Positions 7,378 to 16,566 of a stretch of DNA of 39,741 nt are shown here, piece after piece (the stretch's first letter is position 1; every line of letters begins with the position of its first letter). The DNA is from Actinomycetota bacterium (lineage in GTDB: Bacteria; Actinomycetota; Thermoleophilia; Solirubrobacterales; 70-9). Under the pieces are notes generated by a model. The model saw only the letters and a program-made list of their open reading frames with translations. It was not told the DNA's origin and ran no database searches. Where the stretch lies: NCBI GenBank assembly GCA_018268695.1, contig JAFDWD010000935.1:1-39741 (forward strand), written 5' to 3'. A program made the translations under genes and the position numbers.

Positions 7378-8435
7378 GCGTTCGCCTCGCTTTTCTCGGT
7401 CGTCGTCCTTGGCCCGGATCCCTCCGGCGGCGCAAGGGTGACGGCGATATCGACCAGCAGGTCCTCCTGGCCGCCGACGAGTCGCCGCTCGCCCGCGACC
7501 GCCAGAAGCCGGTGCGCCGGCACCCCGTATCGGTCGCCGATCCGCCGGGCGTGTTTCAGGAAGCTCGAGTAGACACCGGCGCGGCCCAGGGTGATCGCGT
7601 CCCGGTCGACGGCGGGGACGGCGGGCTGAAGGGGTGCCGCGACCTCCTCGGCGGCGTCCAGAAGGGCCGCCACGTCGATCCCCGTCTCCACCCTCTCGTG
7701 CTCGAGGAGGGCGGCGACGAGCTCGGTCTGGGCGTTGCCGGCGCCGGCGCCGAACGCCCGTAGCGAGCCGTCGACCTGACGCGCCCCGGCGCGGATCGCC
7801 AACACCGTGTTGGCCTCCCCCACGCCGAGGTTGCGATGGGCATGGAAGCCGACCTGCGCGTCCTCGCCCAGCTCCTCCACCAGAGCACGGACCCGCGCCG
7901 CCGCCTCGTCGAGGACTAGTGCGCCCGCCGAGTCGACGACGTAGACGCATTCGCAGCCCGCGTCGGCCATGGTCCGCGCCTGCTTCGCCAGATCGGCCGG
8001 CGCGAGGGTGTGGCTCATCATCAGGAAGCCGACGGTCTCAAGGCCGCGCTCCCGCGCCGCGTCGAAGTGCTCGGCGGCGATATCGGCCTCGCTCGCGTGG
8101 GTGGCGACGCGCAGCACCCCGACGCCGATCTCCGCGACGGCGTCGATGTCGGCGACGGTCCCGACCCCAGGAAGGATCAAGGCGGCGATCTTCGCCCGCT
8201 CGGCCGTCTCGCAGGCGACGGCGATCAGGGCTCGCTCGTCGGTCCCACTGCGCCCGTAGGTCAGCGAGGAACCGCCGAGCCCGTCGCCGTGGGCGACCTC
8301 GATCACGGGGACTCCCGCCCCGTCGAGCGCCGCCACCATCGAGCGGACCTGGCCCTCGGTGAACTGATGCGCGACCGCGTGCGAGCCGTCGCGCAGGCTG
8401 GTGTCGGTGACGCGGACCCGCGTCGGCGTGCTCAT
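7374..8435 (-). CDS. 4-hydroxy-2-oxovalerate aldolase
   Basis: 353 residues of the HMGL-like/DmpG family. The N-terminal motif [17 protein letters not shown] carries the catalytic Arg-Asp pair. [15 protein letters not shown] supplies metal-binding histidines. The C-terminal communication domain ([20 protein letters not shown]) is intact, and length is normal. It splits 4-hydroxy-2-oxovalerate (or a homologue) into pyruvate and an aldehyde. It works as a channelling complex with the acylating acetaldehyde dehydrogenase, whose gene lies directly upstream with an ATGA overlap. MhpE/BphI/DmpG are equivalent names. Start ATG 8433-8435. Confidence 0.93.
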   Translation of the reverse strand: MSTPTRVRVTDTSLRDGSHAVAHQFTEGQVRSMVAALDGAGVPVIEVAHGDGLGGSSLTYGRSGTDERALIAVACETAERAKIAALILPGVGTVADIDAVAEIGVGVLRVATHASEADIAAEHFDAARERGLETVGFLMMSHTLAPADLAKQARTMADAGCECVYVVDSAGALVLDEAAARVRALVEELGEDAQVGFHAHRNLGVGEANTVLAIRAGARQVDGSLRAFGAGAGNAQTELVAALLEHERVETGIDVAALLDAAEEVAAPLQPAVPAVDRDAITLGRAGVYSSFLKHARRIGDRYGVPAHRLLAVAGERRLVGGQEDLLVDIAVTLAPPEGSGPRTTTEKSEANA

Positions 8436-9310
8436 GCCACGCTCCCGGCGAGACGGCCGGCGATCGCGTCGCCGACCCGTGCCGCGGCCGAAGTCATGAT
8501 GTCGAGATTGCCGCTGTAGGTGGCGAGGAAGTCGCCGGCCCCCTCTACCTCCAGCAGCACGATCACTCGACCCCCCTCGAACTGGGGCGGCGCCTTGAGC
8601 CGGTAGCCCGGCACGTAACGGGCCACGTCGGCCACCATCTCGTGGATCGAGCGATCGATCTCCACCGGATCGGCCTCCTCGGTCAGCTCGCAGATCACCG
8701 TGTCGCGCATCAGCAGCGGCGGCTCGGCCGGGTTGAGGACGATGATCGCCTTGCCTCGCGCTGCACCACCCACCTCGGCGATCGCCTTGGAGGTCGTCTC
8801 GGTGAACTCGTCGATGTTGGCCCGGGTACCGGGACCTGCCGATCTCGAGGCGATCGAGGCGACGATCTCCGCGTAGGGGACCGGGGTCACCCGGGCGACC
8901 GCGTGGACGATCGGCACCGTCGCCTGGCCGCCGCAGGTGACCATGTTCACGTTCGGCGCGTCGAGGTGCGCGTCGAGGTTGACGGCCGGGATGACGAACG
9001 GCCCTACCGCGGCCGGCGTGAGGTCGATCGCGCGGGTTCCCGCGGCCTCATATCCGGGCGCGGCGGCGGCGTGGGCCTTGGCGGAGGTCGCGTCGAAGAC
9101 GAGATCGGGCAGCTGCTCCTGGTCGAGTAGCCACTCGACCCCTCCCGCGCTCGCCTCGAGGCCGAGGTCCCGCGCCCGGGCGAGCCCGGCAGAATCGGGG
9201 TCGATCCCGATCATCCAACGCGGCTCCACCCGCTCGGAGCGCAGCAGCTTGTAGAGGAGGTCGGTGCCGATGTTCCCGGAACCGACGATCGCGGCGGTGG
9301 CCTTGCTCAT
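8432..9310 (-). CDS. Acylating acetaldehyde dehydrogenase (acetyl-CoA forming)
   Basis: 292 residues of the DmpF/BphJ/MhpF family. The NAD-binding [14 protein letters not shown] motif lies at the N-terminus, and the catalytic cysteine is Cys126 in [38 protein letters not shown] is a typical family block. It oxidises acetaldehyde (or propanal) with CoA and NAD+ to the acyl-CoA, taking the aldehyde directly from the aldolase encoded next. I prefer ATG 9308-9310 ([10 protein letters not shown]) over a TTG two codons earlier because it gives the 4-base overlap seen at every other junction of the operon. Confidence 0.93.
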   Translation of the reverse strand: MSKATAAIVGSGNIGTDLLYKLLRSERVEPRWMIGIDPDSAGLARARDLGLEASAGGVEWLLDQEQLPDLVFDATSAKAHAAAAPGYEAAGTRAIDLTPAAVGPFVIPAVNLDAHLDAPNVNMVTCGGQATVPIVHAVARVTPVPYAEIVASIASRSAGPGTRANIDEFTETTSKAIAEVGGAARGKAIIVLNPAEPPLLMRDTVICELTEEADPVEIDRSIHEMVADVARYVPGYRLKAPPQFEGGRVIVLLEVEGAGDFLATYSGNLDIMTSAAARVGDAIAGRLAGSVA

Positions 9311-10083
9311 CGGCAACTCACCTCCACCTTGCCGAGCGGGCCGAAGTCGGCCACCGTGCGCGCGCCAGGCGTGAAGGGCACGGCGGCGGTCAGGGACCCC
9401 GGCATGATCACGTCCCCGGGCGCAAGCGCGATCCCGAACTCCCCGACCGCGTTCGCCAGCCAGGCGACCGCCTCGGCGGGGTGGCCGAGGACGGCGGATC
9501 CGATCCCAGACTGGACCGTCTCGCCGTCCACACGAAGGTCGACCTGCGCCGCGGCGAGGTCGATGTCGGGGGCTAGCGCCGTTTGCCGCGTCCCCAACAC
9601 GACCCGCGCGCAGCTGGCGTTGTCGGCGACGGTGTCGAGGAGGCCGATCCGCCAGTCGGCGATCCGGCTGTCGATCACCTCGATCGCGGGCAGGACGTGG
9701 TCGGTCGCGGCGAGCACCTCCGCCGCCGTCACGCCCGGCCCGACCAGACCCTCGCGCAGGACGAAGGCGATCTCCGGCTCCACTTTGGGCGCGATCAACT
9801 CGGCGGCCGCCACCTCGGCGCCGGAGTCGAGCAGCTCCTCGGTGAAGATCCGCCCGTAGTCGGGCACGTCGACCCCGAGCATCTCCTGCATCGCCTTCGA
9901 GGTCAGGCCGATCTTGTGGCCGCTGATCGCGCGCCCCTCGGCGTTCAGCCCCTGGATCGCGTAGGCGTTGGCGACGGTCAGCTCGGGGTGGCGGGCGGAG
10001 ATCGGCGCGATCGGCTCACCCGTCGCGGACGCCAGCCGCAGCTCTGCAGCAAGGTCCGAGAGCAGCGTCGAGGTCGCGGTCAT
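9307..10083 (-). CDS. 2-oxopent-4-enoate (2-hydroxypentadienoate) hydratase
   Basis: 258 residues of the MhpD/DmpE hydratase family (FAH-like fold). Typical blocks are [34 protein letters not shown] with the metal-binding acidic residues, [14 protein letters not shown], and [18 protein letters not shown]. It adds water to 2-hydroxypenta-2,4-dienoate to make 4-hydroxy-2-oxovalerate, feeding the aldolase. Start ATG 10081-10083 ([11 protein letters not shown]) overlaps the dioxygenase stop; the open frame upstream of it is a shadow of that gene. Length is normal. Confidence 0.92.
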   Translation of the reverse strand: MTATSTLLSDLAAELRLASATGEPIAPISARHPELTVANAYAIQGLNAEGRAISGHKIGLTSKAMQEMLGVDVPDYGRIFTEELLDSGAEVAAAELIAPKVEPEIAFVLREGLVGPGVTAAEVLAATDHVLPAIEVIDSRIADWRIGLLDTVADNASCARVVLGTRQTALAPDIDLAAAQVDLRVDGETVQSGIGSAVLGHPAEAVAWLANAVGEFGIALAPGDVIMPGSLTAAVPFTPGARTVADFGPLGKVEVSCR

Positions 10084-11090
10084 GCGGCACCTCCCGCGGT
10101 GGCGGCCACCGCCGACGTGGCGTCGTCCACGTCGGCGGACAGGCAGGGCGTGGTCGGGTCCATCGGGCCGCCGGAGCCGGGCAGGAAATCGGGCCCGACC
10201 CAGACCATCCCGGTCTCGATGTTGGTCTCGTCCCAGCGCACTGCCTCCCAGTCGGGGTCGAAGACGTGCATGCCGCCGGCGAAGAGCTCCACCCGATGGC
10301 CGGAGCCGGGGTCCTTGACGTAGAAGAAGAACGCCTGGCTGATCCCGTGTTTGCCCGGCGCGAGGTCGATCTCGACCTCGGCGTCTCGCATGATCTCCCC
10401 CGCCCGCAACACGTCGGAGCGGTCCTGGTGGATGTAGGAGATGTGGTGGAGGCGACCGTCGCGCAGGGACGGCGGCGGGTCCATCGCGATCGCGACGTCG
10501 TGGATCTGCGAGGTCACCGACATCCACGAGGCGACCACCGGCCCGTCGGTCGGCTGGACGTACTCGCGGCGCACGAAGCCGAGCCGATCGGCGAGGAACG
10601 CCTCCCCCGCGGCGACGTCGACGCAGGCGATGTTGATGTGGTCGAGATGCATCGGCGAGGAGCCACGCAGGAAGGCCCTGCCGCGCTGGTTGAGGAGGTG
10701 GGAGTCCTGCCGACCCTTCTCGATCTCCCAATAGATCTCCCACGGATGGCCTTGCGGGGAGAGGAAGCGGATCGCGTCGCCCTGCCCGAGCTCCGCCCCC
10801 GAGGCGATCTCTTCCACCTTGATCCCGTGCTCGCCAAGATCGACCGCGAGAGCCTGTAGGTGGGCGGCGCTCGACGCCCGCATGGCGAAGTGATCGACGC
10901 CGGTCGGCCCCTCACGCAAGACGAGGGAGTGATGGTCGATCTCGTTCCAGGCACGCAGATAGACGCGACCGTCCTCCTCGCCGATCACGTCGAGACCGAC
11001 GAGGTCGCGGAAGAAGGCGAGCGAGGCGTCGATGTCGGGGGTCGAGATCTGGACGTGGCCGAGCTTGCAGACTGGTGCGGTGCGGTTCAT
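10080..11090 (-). CDS. Extradiol (type I) catechol dioxygenase, first of two
   Basis: 336 residues with two VOC modules (KLGHVQISTPDIDASLAFF and MHLDHINIACVDVAAG). Iron ligands are His151 (LDHINIAC), His216 (LHHISYIH) and Glu268 (SGHRVELF). Their spacing matches catechol 2,3-dioxygenases such as XylE and BphC. It meta-cleaves a catechol produced by the upstream hydroxylase; the product is the substrate of the C-C hydrolase encoded on the other arm (13891-14790). The C-terminal tail past residue 290 is low-complexity and alanine-rich. Start ATG 11088-11090 overlaps the hydroxylase stop as ATGA. Confidence 0.92.
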   Translation of the reverse strand: MNRTAPVCKLGHVQISTPDIDASLAFFRDLVGLDVIGEEDGRVYLRAWNEIDHHSLVLREGPTGVDHFAMRASSAAHLQALAVDLGEHGIKVEEIASGAELGQGDAIRFLSPQGHPWEIYWEIEKGRQDSHLLNQRGRAFLRGSSPMHLDHINIACVDVAAGEAFLADRLGFVRREYVQPTDGPVVASWMSVTSQIHDVAIAMDPPPSLRDGRLHHISYIHQDRSDVLRAGEIMRDAEVEIDLAPGKHGISQAFFFYVKDPGSGHRVELFAGGMHVFDPDWEAVRWDETNIETGMVWVGPDFLPGSGGPMDPTTPCLSADVDDATSAVAATAGGAA

Positions 11091-13183
11091 GGTCGGGCCT
11101 CCTGAAGGTCGGGAACCGGAGTGTTCGGTGGATCGACGGTGGGCGGGGCGACGTAGATGTCGACCGGCGCGGGGCGACCGAACATGGGGCCGAGGCGGGA
11201 GCCGAGCAGGCCGTCGCCCTGCAGGTCCACCCGCCGCGCCTTAAGCAGGTCGACCTCCTCGAACTCCCCTGCCGCCATGCGGAGGAAGTCGGTCAGCCGC
11301 AGGCGCACGGTCAGCGCCGGGCTCTTCGCGCGGCCGCGTCGCGGCCGCGCCCGCGACGCCTCGACCCCGACCATGAAGCGGGCGGTTCTCCCGCTCGTGC
11401 GGACGAGCTCGTACTGGATCTCCCCGACGAACCCGTTCGCCACCCCGGGAACGAAGCCTCGCGCCATCTCGTTGAAGATCGCCCCCAACGCGACCGGGTT
11501 GCCGAACGCGAGCTCGAGCGCCCGGTCGTCGAGCCGGGATGCCGCGCCGGCCAGCAGACGCTCGCCCGGGCTGACGGCACGCACCGGCGCCATGGCGCCG
11601 GCCGCCGCGGGGCGGGCGAGAAGCAGCGGCGGCCCGACCAGCGGTTCGTCGGCGAGCGCCGCGCTGTAGGCGAACAGGTCAGGGCGCAGGACGACCGAGG
11701 CGATCCCGTCTCCGCGCAGGCGCGCCGGGAGCGCGCCGCTCTCGTCGCGAAGCTCGCCTGGCCGCGACGGCGTCCGGTCGACGAGGGTGAACGTCGCGGC
11801 GCCGATCTCCTCCCAGTAGCGGCGCGCCGCGGCGCTGCGGTCGGCGCCCTCGGGCAGGACGAGGAGGGCCCAGCGCCCGGCAAGGAAGTCGTCGAGCATC
11901 CCCCGCCGGCCCTGATGGTCGACGACCTCGGTCTGCGGGACCAGGCGCTCGCCCACCAGGCCGGCCCGCGCGCCGTGGTCGATGAATCCGCCCCTGCCGC
12001 AGCTCGGCATGCGCGCCCACTTGCCGTCACGCAGGTGGGACCCGACGGCCGGCGTCCGCATCAGGACGCGGAAGAGATGATCGCGGGCGCTGGCGACGCT
12101 CGATCGTCGCTCGGTGATCACGCGGCCGAAGAACACGGCGGCCCTCGTCAGCTCGCGGACGCTCGGCTGCCGCTCCGGCTCGTAGGTATCGAGCAATGCC
12201 TCCCCTGCCTCTCCGCGCAGGACCGCGGCGAGCTTCCAGCAGAGGTTGTCCGCGTCGCGGATGCCGGACGCCATCCCCTGCCCGATCCACGGCGGCATGC
12301 AGTGCGCCGCGTCACCGAGCAGGAAGATCCGCCGATCCCGCCAGCGATCGGCGAACCGCACGTGATGCACGTAGACGGCTCGCCGCAGGATCTCGACCTG
12401 GCGGTCGGTGATGCCGTAGCGCCCGAGCATCTTCCAGACGGCGCCTTCGGCGGAGACCTCCTCGCGGTCCTCTCCCGGGAGGACAGGGAACTCCCAGCGG
12501 TGGTGGCCGAGCGGCGTCGGGCAATCGACCGCCGGGCGCCTCGGATCGCAGTGGAAGCGCAGCCGGTCGACCTCCGGCCACTCCTCCTTGACCTTCGTGT
12601 CGATGACGACCCAAGGGTCCTCGTAGGTCTTGCCCTCGAAGCCGATCCCAAGCTGGGTCCTGATCGGCGATGAGCCGCCGTCGCAGGCGAGCAGGTAGCG
12701 GCCGTGCAGCTCGAAGCGCGATCGATCGCCAAGGTTGGTGACCTCGGCGATCACGCCCGCCGCCGTCTGGCGGACCCTGCCCGCCTCGTGCTCGAGCAGG
12801 ACGCGGACGTTCGGGTAGCGCTCCACCCCGCGGCGGATGGTCGCGTCGACGGCCGGCTGGTAGATGAACATCTGCGGCGGGTGGCCGTTGCCGCGGCTCA
12901 CCGGGGCGAAGCTCATGAAGGAGCGGCCCTCGGCATCGACGAAATCGATCGGGCGGTCGCCGAGCATCTCGGCCTTCAGCTCCCGCGCGAGCCCCACGTG
13001 CTGCCAGCAGCGGAGCACGTCCTCGTCGGTGGAGATCGCCCTGGCCCGGGGAAACACCGACGGGTCGCGCTCGACCACGACGACGTCGAGCCCCGCCTGC
13101 CCGAGGAAGTTGGCGGCGGTGGCGCCTACGGGGCCGTACCCGACGATCACGACATCGGCAAAGTTTTGTATTGACTGTTCCAA
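11087..13183 (-). CDS. FAD-dependent aromatic hydroxylase with C-terminal SCP2-like domain
   Basis: 698 residues. Residues 1-370 form a PF01494 flavin monooxygenase of the MhpA/PheA type: VVIVGYGPVG (11-20), ACDGGSSPIRTQLG (167-180) and FLLGDAAHCMPPWIGQGMAS (287-306). Residues about 400-535 resemble the thioredoxin-like C-terminal region of these enzymes. Residues about 575-670 (GEIQYELVRTSGRTARFMVG, then LRLTDFLRMAAGEF and GDGLLGSRLGPMF) look like an SCP2 sterol-carrier domain, which these hydroxylases normally lack; usual length is 500-600. It would ortho-hydroxylate a phenol with NAD(P)H and O2. The start is a TTG at 13181-13183 with GGGAG just upstream; no ATG fits better. First gene of the operon. 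Confidence 0.88.
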   Translation of the reverse strand: MEQSIQNFADVVIVGYGPVGATAANFLGQAGLDVVVVERDPSVFPRARAISTDEDVLRCWQHVGLARELKAEMLGDRPIDFVDAEGRSFMSFAPVSRGNGHPPQMFIYQPAVDATIRRGVERYPNVRVLLEHEAGRVRQTAAGVIAEVTNLGDRSRFELHGRYLLACDGGSSPIRTQLGIGFEGKTYEDPWVVIDTKVKEEWPEVDRLRFHCDPRRPAVDCPTPLGHHRWEFPVLPGEDREEVSAEGAVWKMLGRYGITDRQVEILRRAVYVHHVRFADRWRDRRIFLLGDAAHCMPPWIGQGMASGIRDADNLCWKLAAVLRGEAGEALLDTYEPERQPSVRELTRAAVFFGRVITERRSSVASARDHLFRVLMRTPAVGSHLRDGKWARMPSCGRGGFIDHGARAGLVGERLVPQTEVVDHQGRRGMLDDFLAGRWALLVLPEGADRSAAARRYWEEIGAATFTLVDRTPSRPGELRDESGALPARLRGDGIASVVLRPDLFAYSAALADEPLVGPPLLLARPAAAGAMAPVRAVSPGERLLAGAASRLDDRALELAFGNPVALGAIFNEMARGFVPGVANGFVGEIQYELVRTSGRTARFMVGVEASRARPRRGRAKSPALTVRLRLTDFLRMAAGEFEEVDLLKARRVDLQGDGLLGSRLGPMFGRPAPVDIYVAPPTVDPPNTPVPDLQEARP

Positions 13184-13235
13184 CTCTCCCGCTAAACTAA
13201 CCGGACAGCTAATGGAATGTCAAGTACAAAAGTTT
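13161..13235. promoter_or_regulatory. Divergent promoter/operator between hydroxylase operon and TetR operon
   Basis: A large imperfect inverted repeat has arms TTTTGTATTGACTGTTCCA (about 13164-13182) and TGGAATGTCAAGTACAAAA (about 13213-13231). Each arm contains a -35 box: plus strand TTGACT 13171-13176, then 16 bases to TAAACT 13193-13198; minus strand TTGACA 13218-13223, then 17 bases to TTAGTT 13195-13200. The two promoters overlap face to face, sharing the -10 zone. The adjacent TetR is the likely ligand. The minus transcript would start within a few bases of the TTG start, so it may be nearly leaderless. Confidence 0.6.
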
Positions 13236-13249
13236 CCCGAGGGGCCGGC

Positions 13250-13879
13250 ATGACGCCCGGCGCCGCGGAGCGGGGCCCGGTCACGCCCAATAAGCGCGGA
13301 GCCCGGTCGCGCGAGGCGGTCCTCGACGCCGCCGAGCGAGTCATGGCCGAGTACGGCTACACGGGCGCGACGATGTCCTTGATCGTCCAGGCGGCCGAGA
13401 TCCCGGCCAGCTCGATCTACCACTACTTCGGCTCCAAGGACGGGGTGCTCCTGGCAGTCATGCAGCGCGGGGCCGAGCACTTCTTCGCCCGCATCCCGGA
13501 GACGGGGCAGCGGGTCGGGACGCCCGAAGATCACCTTCGCGGGGCGATCGAGGTCCTGAAGGCTGCCCTCGAGGCCAGCCCCGACTTCCTTCGGCTGCTG
13601 ATCGTGATGGCGGCTCAGCCTCCCCGAGGTGAGGTCGAGGAGACCCTCGCCGTGGTCCGGGGGGTGCGCCAGGAGGCCGAACGACGCCTGCGCTCCGAGT
13701 ACGCGCTGGCCTTCGACACGCGTCCCGACACGGCCGTCGCCAGACGGCTGGCCACCTTCACCCTGGCAGTGATCGACGGCGCCTTCGTCGCCACCCAGGC
13801 CGACCCCGAGCTGAGGCTCGGGGAGGTGCTCGACCAGCTGCCGAGCGCCCTGGTCGCCCTACGCGAAACAACGAGATAG
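13250..13879 (+). CDS. TetR/AcrR-family regulator of the aromatic operon
   Basis: 209 residues. The HTH is clear: REAVLDAAERVMAEYGYTGA followed by MSLIVQAAEIPASSIYHYFG and SKDGVLLAVMQRGAEHF. The rest is a helical ligand-binding domain. I chose ATG 13250-13252 (MTPGAAERGP), preceded by GAGGGG at good spacing. The ATG at 13217 lies inside the operator and -35 box and lacks a ribosome site. It is transcribed divergently from the hydroxylase operon and together with the C-C hydrolase and oleate hydratase, so it probably represses both arms until an aromatic or acyl-CoA ligand binds. The ligand is unknown. Confidence 0.88.
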   Translation: MTPGAAERGPVTPNKRGARSREAVLDAAERVMAEYGYTGATMSLIVQAAEIPASSIYHYFGSKDGVLLAVMQRGAEHFFARIPETGQRVGTPEDHLRGAIEVLKAALEASPDFLRLLIVMAAQPPRGEVEETLAVVRGVRQEAERRLRSEYALAFDTRPDTAVARRLATFTLAVIDGAFVATQADPELRLGEVLDQLPSALVALRETTR

Positions 13880-13890
13880 GAGTCATCACG

Positions 13891-14790
13891 ATGGCCGCAG
13901 CAGCCGACGACAGCCTTGGGGTCGCGAGCGCGACGGACCCTTCCACGGAACTCACGCAGGGGATGGTCAAGGTCGACGACAGGGAGCTCTTCGTCTCCCG
14001 GGGAGGCCAGGGCTCGCCGGTCGTCCTGCTGCACGGGGGTGGACCGGGGGCATCCGGACTTTCCAATTTCTCCCGCAACATCGACGCCCTGGCCAGGCGG
14101 CACGAGGTGATCGTCCCGGACCTGCCGGGTTACGGTCGCTCGAGCAAGCGGATCGACCGAAGCGACCCCTTCCGCTCGCTGGGCGACGCGATCCGGGGCC
14201 TCCTCGACGCGCTGGGGCTCGAACGCGCCCACCTGATCGGCAACTCCTACGGCGGTGCCGCCGCCCTGCGACTCGCGCTCGACACGCCCGATCGGGCCGA
14301 GCGCCTGGTCCTGATGGGCCCGGGCGGCATCGGCACGACCAGGGGCCTGCCGACCGACGGCCTGAACGCCCTGCTCGACTACTACGGAGGCGAGGGTCCG
14401 ACCAAGGAGAAGCTCGAGACTTTCATCCGCACCTACCTGGTGGCCGACGGCGACTCGGTGCCGCCCGAGGTGATCGAGGAGCGCTTCCGGGCGAGCATCG
14501 AACCCGAGGTCGTAGCCGACCCCCCGCTTCGCCGACCGTCCGGCCCGCTTGCCCTCCGCACCCTGTGGCGGATGGACTTCACCCGCGACAAGCGGCTCTC
14601 CCGCCTGCCGAACCCGACCCTCGTCGTCTGGGGGGCCGAGGACAGGGTCAACCGCCCGAGCGGTGGTCCGATTCTGGCCGAAACCATCCCCAACTGCGAG
14701 CTGTGGGAGGTCCCCGGGGCCGGCCACTGGGTGCAGTGGGAGGACGCCGAGGAGTTCAACCGCCGGGTGACCGCGTTCCTCGCCGAGTAA
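13891..14790 (+). CDS. Meta-cleavage product C-C hydrolase (MhpC/BphD-like alpha/beta hydrolase)
   Basis: 299 residues of alpha/beta hydrolase. The oxyanion-loop motif VVLLHGGGPGASG is diagnostic of meta-cleavage hydrolases. The triad is Ser119 in GNSYGG, Asp251 in VVWGAEDRVN and His279 in GAGHW. It hydrolyses the yellow 2-hydroxy-6-oxo-dienoate made by the dioxygenase, giving 2-hydroxypenta-2,4-dienoate (for the hydratase) and an organic acid. It starts 11 bases after the TetR stop, with AGGAG upstream. The first 24 residues are a variable extension. It completes the pathway although it sits on the opposite strand. Confidence 0.9.
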   Translation: MAAAADDSLGVASATDPSTELTQGMVKVDDRELFVSRGGQGSPVVLLHGGGPGASGLSNFSRNIDALARRHEVIVPDLPGYGRSSKRIDRSDPFRSLGDAIRGLLDALGLERAHLIGNSYGGAAALRLALDTPDRAERLVLMGPGGIGTTRGLPTDGLNALLDYYGGEGPTKEKLETFIRTYLVADGDSVPPEVIEERFRASIEPEVVADPPLRRPSGPLALRTLWRMDFTRDKRLSRLPNPTLVVWGAEDRVNRPSGGPILAETIPNCELWEVPGAGHWVQWEDAEEFNRRVTAFLAE

Positions 14791-14811
14791 CGACGTCGAA
14801 AGGAGACATCA

Positions 14812-16566
14812 ATGTTGTTCTGGGATCAAATCAACGCCACCCCGCCCGAGGGCGTCCAGGACATCCGCGCCCACATCGTCGGAGGAGGCATCGCAGGTCT
14901 GGCGGCCGCGGCTTTCCTGACCACCGACGGGTACGTGCCTGCCGCCAACATCACCGTCTACGACGCCCAGCCGGTCGTCGGCGGGTCGATGGACGGCACC
15001 GGAGATGCCGTCCACGGGTACATCAATCGCGGAGAGCGTGAGCTGGAGGCACACATGGAGTGCCTCTGGTACCTCTTCGGCAAGGTGCCGTCGCTGAAGC
15101 GCCCGGGCCGCACCGTGCTCGACGAGACCAGGGAGTTCAACGGACGGGAGCCGATCTCATCGCACTGGCGACTGCTCGAACAGGAAGGGGCGAAGGCCGA
15201 CTACCACGGCAGCGGTCTGACGAGCCAGGACCAGGCCGACCTCCTCAAGCTGTTCACGACCCCGGAGTCCCAATTGGGCGACATCAGCGCGGAGATGTGG
15301 TTCCGGCCCAGCTTCTTCGAGTCCAACCTGTGGTGGTTCTACAGCTCGATGCTCTCCTTCGACACCTACCACAGCGTCATCGAGGTGCGCCGGTACTTCC
15401 TCCGCTTCATGCACCTGGGAGCCCCTGCCGCGACGCTCCAGGGCATCCTGCATACCGAGTACAACGAGTTCGATTCGCTGATCCGACCGTTGCTCGTCTG
15501 GCTCGACGGCCTCGGTGTCCGATTCGCGACCGAGACCCGGGTCAGCGATATCGAGATCGCCCAGGACGGTTCGACGACGACCGTCACCGGTCTCGCGTTC
15601 GAAAGCCGCGGTGAGACCCGCCGACTCGACCTCACCACCCGCGACCTCGTCTTCTTCACGAACGGCTCCTTGACCCAGAATTCGAACTTCGGCGACAACA
15701 CCACCCCGGTGCCCTGGAATCTCGACCGAGAGGATCGCGGCCTGTTCACGCTGTGGGAGAGGCTCGCCGCACAGGATCCCAAGTTCGGCCGCCCCGAGAA
15801 GTTCATCAGCTGGCCCGATAAGACGTTCTGGACCTCGTTCTTCGTCACCATCGTCGACTTCCCCGAGTTCGTCGATCGGATCGAGCGGACGAGCGGCGAC
15901 AAACCCGGCAACGGCGGACTGGTGACGATCAAGGATTCCTCCTGGGGGCTCAGCTTCATGCTCCACTCGAAGCCCTTCTACCCGAACCAACCCGAGAACG
16001 CCGACCTCTTCTGGGCCTACGGCCTGCGTGGAGGCAATGTCGGCGACTTCGTCAAGAAGCCGATGCGCGACGCGACGGGCGATGAGATCCTCACCGAGCT
16101 GCTCCATCACCTCGGCTTCTCGGACCTCGTCGAGCCGATGCTCGAGCACTCGAAGGTGTCGCTGGCCGGGATGCCCTACATCACGAGCCAGTTCATGCCG
16201 CGCGCACTGGGCGACCGGCCACAAGTCATCCCGGAGGGCTGCGTGAATCTCGCCTTCCTCGGTCAATTCGTCGAGACTGAGGACGATTGCGTCTTTACCG
16301 TCGAGGGCTCCGTGCGAACGGGTCTCGAGGCCGCCTACGGACTCCTTCACCTCGACAAGCCCATCATCCGGACCTCGAAGACCCGCTATGACATCCGCCA
16401 CCTCGCAGCGGCCGCGAGGACGTTTGCGGGGGTCGATGAGCTCTCGCTGGGCGATCTGCTGAAGATGGCGCTCCCAGCCGCGAGACACCCTCGGGAGCTG
16501 GTCGAGGTCATCGACCGCATCCCCGATCCCGACGACGTCCGGCCGGGTGCCGAACCCTGTGCGTGA
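14812..16566 (+). CDS. Oleate hydratase-family FAD enzyme
   Basis: 584 residues, the normal size for PF06100 (myosin-cross-reactive antigen, oleate hydratase). The FAD-binding motif is AHIVGGGIAGLAAAAFL. Following family blocks are GGSMDGTGD, INRGERELEAHMECLWYLF with the catalytic-loop glutamate, WWFYSSMLSFDTYHS, LGAPAATLQGILHTEYNEF, and near the end PYITSQFMPRALGDRP and LAFLGQFVETEDDCVFTVEG. These enzymes add water to a cis double bond of an unsaturated fatty acid. AAAGGAG precedes the ATG by 6 bases, and it follows the C-C hydrolase by 21 bases, so the two are probably cotranscribed. Its presence in a ring-cleavage cluster is unusual; a different alkene substrate is possible. Confidence 0.92.
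   Translation: MLFWDQINATPPEGVQDIRAHIVGGGIAGLAAAAFLTTDGYVPAANITVYDAQPVVGGSMDGTGDAVHGYINRGERELEAHMECLWYLFGKVPSLKRPGRTVLDETREFNGREPISSHWRLLEQEGAKADYHGSGLTSQDQADLLKLFTTPESQLGDISAEMWFRPSFFESNLWWFYSSMLSFDTYHSVIEVRRYFLRFMHLGAPAATLQGILHTEYNEFDSLIRPLLVWLDGLGVRFATETRVSDIEIAQDGSTTTVTGLAFESRGETRRLDLTTRDLVFFTNGSLTQNSNFGDNTTPVPWNLDREDRGLFTLWERLAAQDPKFGRPEKFISWPDKTFWTSFFVTIVDFPEFVDRIERTSGDKPGNGGLVTIKDSSWGLSFMLHSKPFYPNQPENADLFWAYGLRGGNVGDFVKKPMRDATGDEILTELLHHLGFSDLVEPMLEHSKVSLAGMPYITSQFMPRALGDRPQVIPEGCVNLAFLGQFVETEDDCVFTVEGSVRTGLEAAYGLLHLDKPIIRTSKTRYDIRHLAAAARTFAGVDELSLGDLLKMALPAARHPRELVEVIDRIPDPDDVRPGAEPCA

Noticed and set aside
15157..16488. 443-codon open frame opposite the oleate hydratase
   Set aside because: It is the antisense shadow of a well-supported gene, a common effect in GC-rich DNA.
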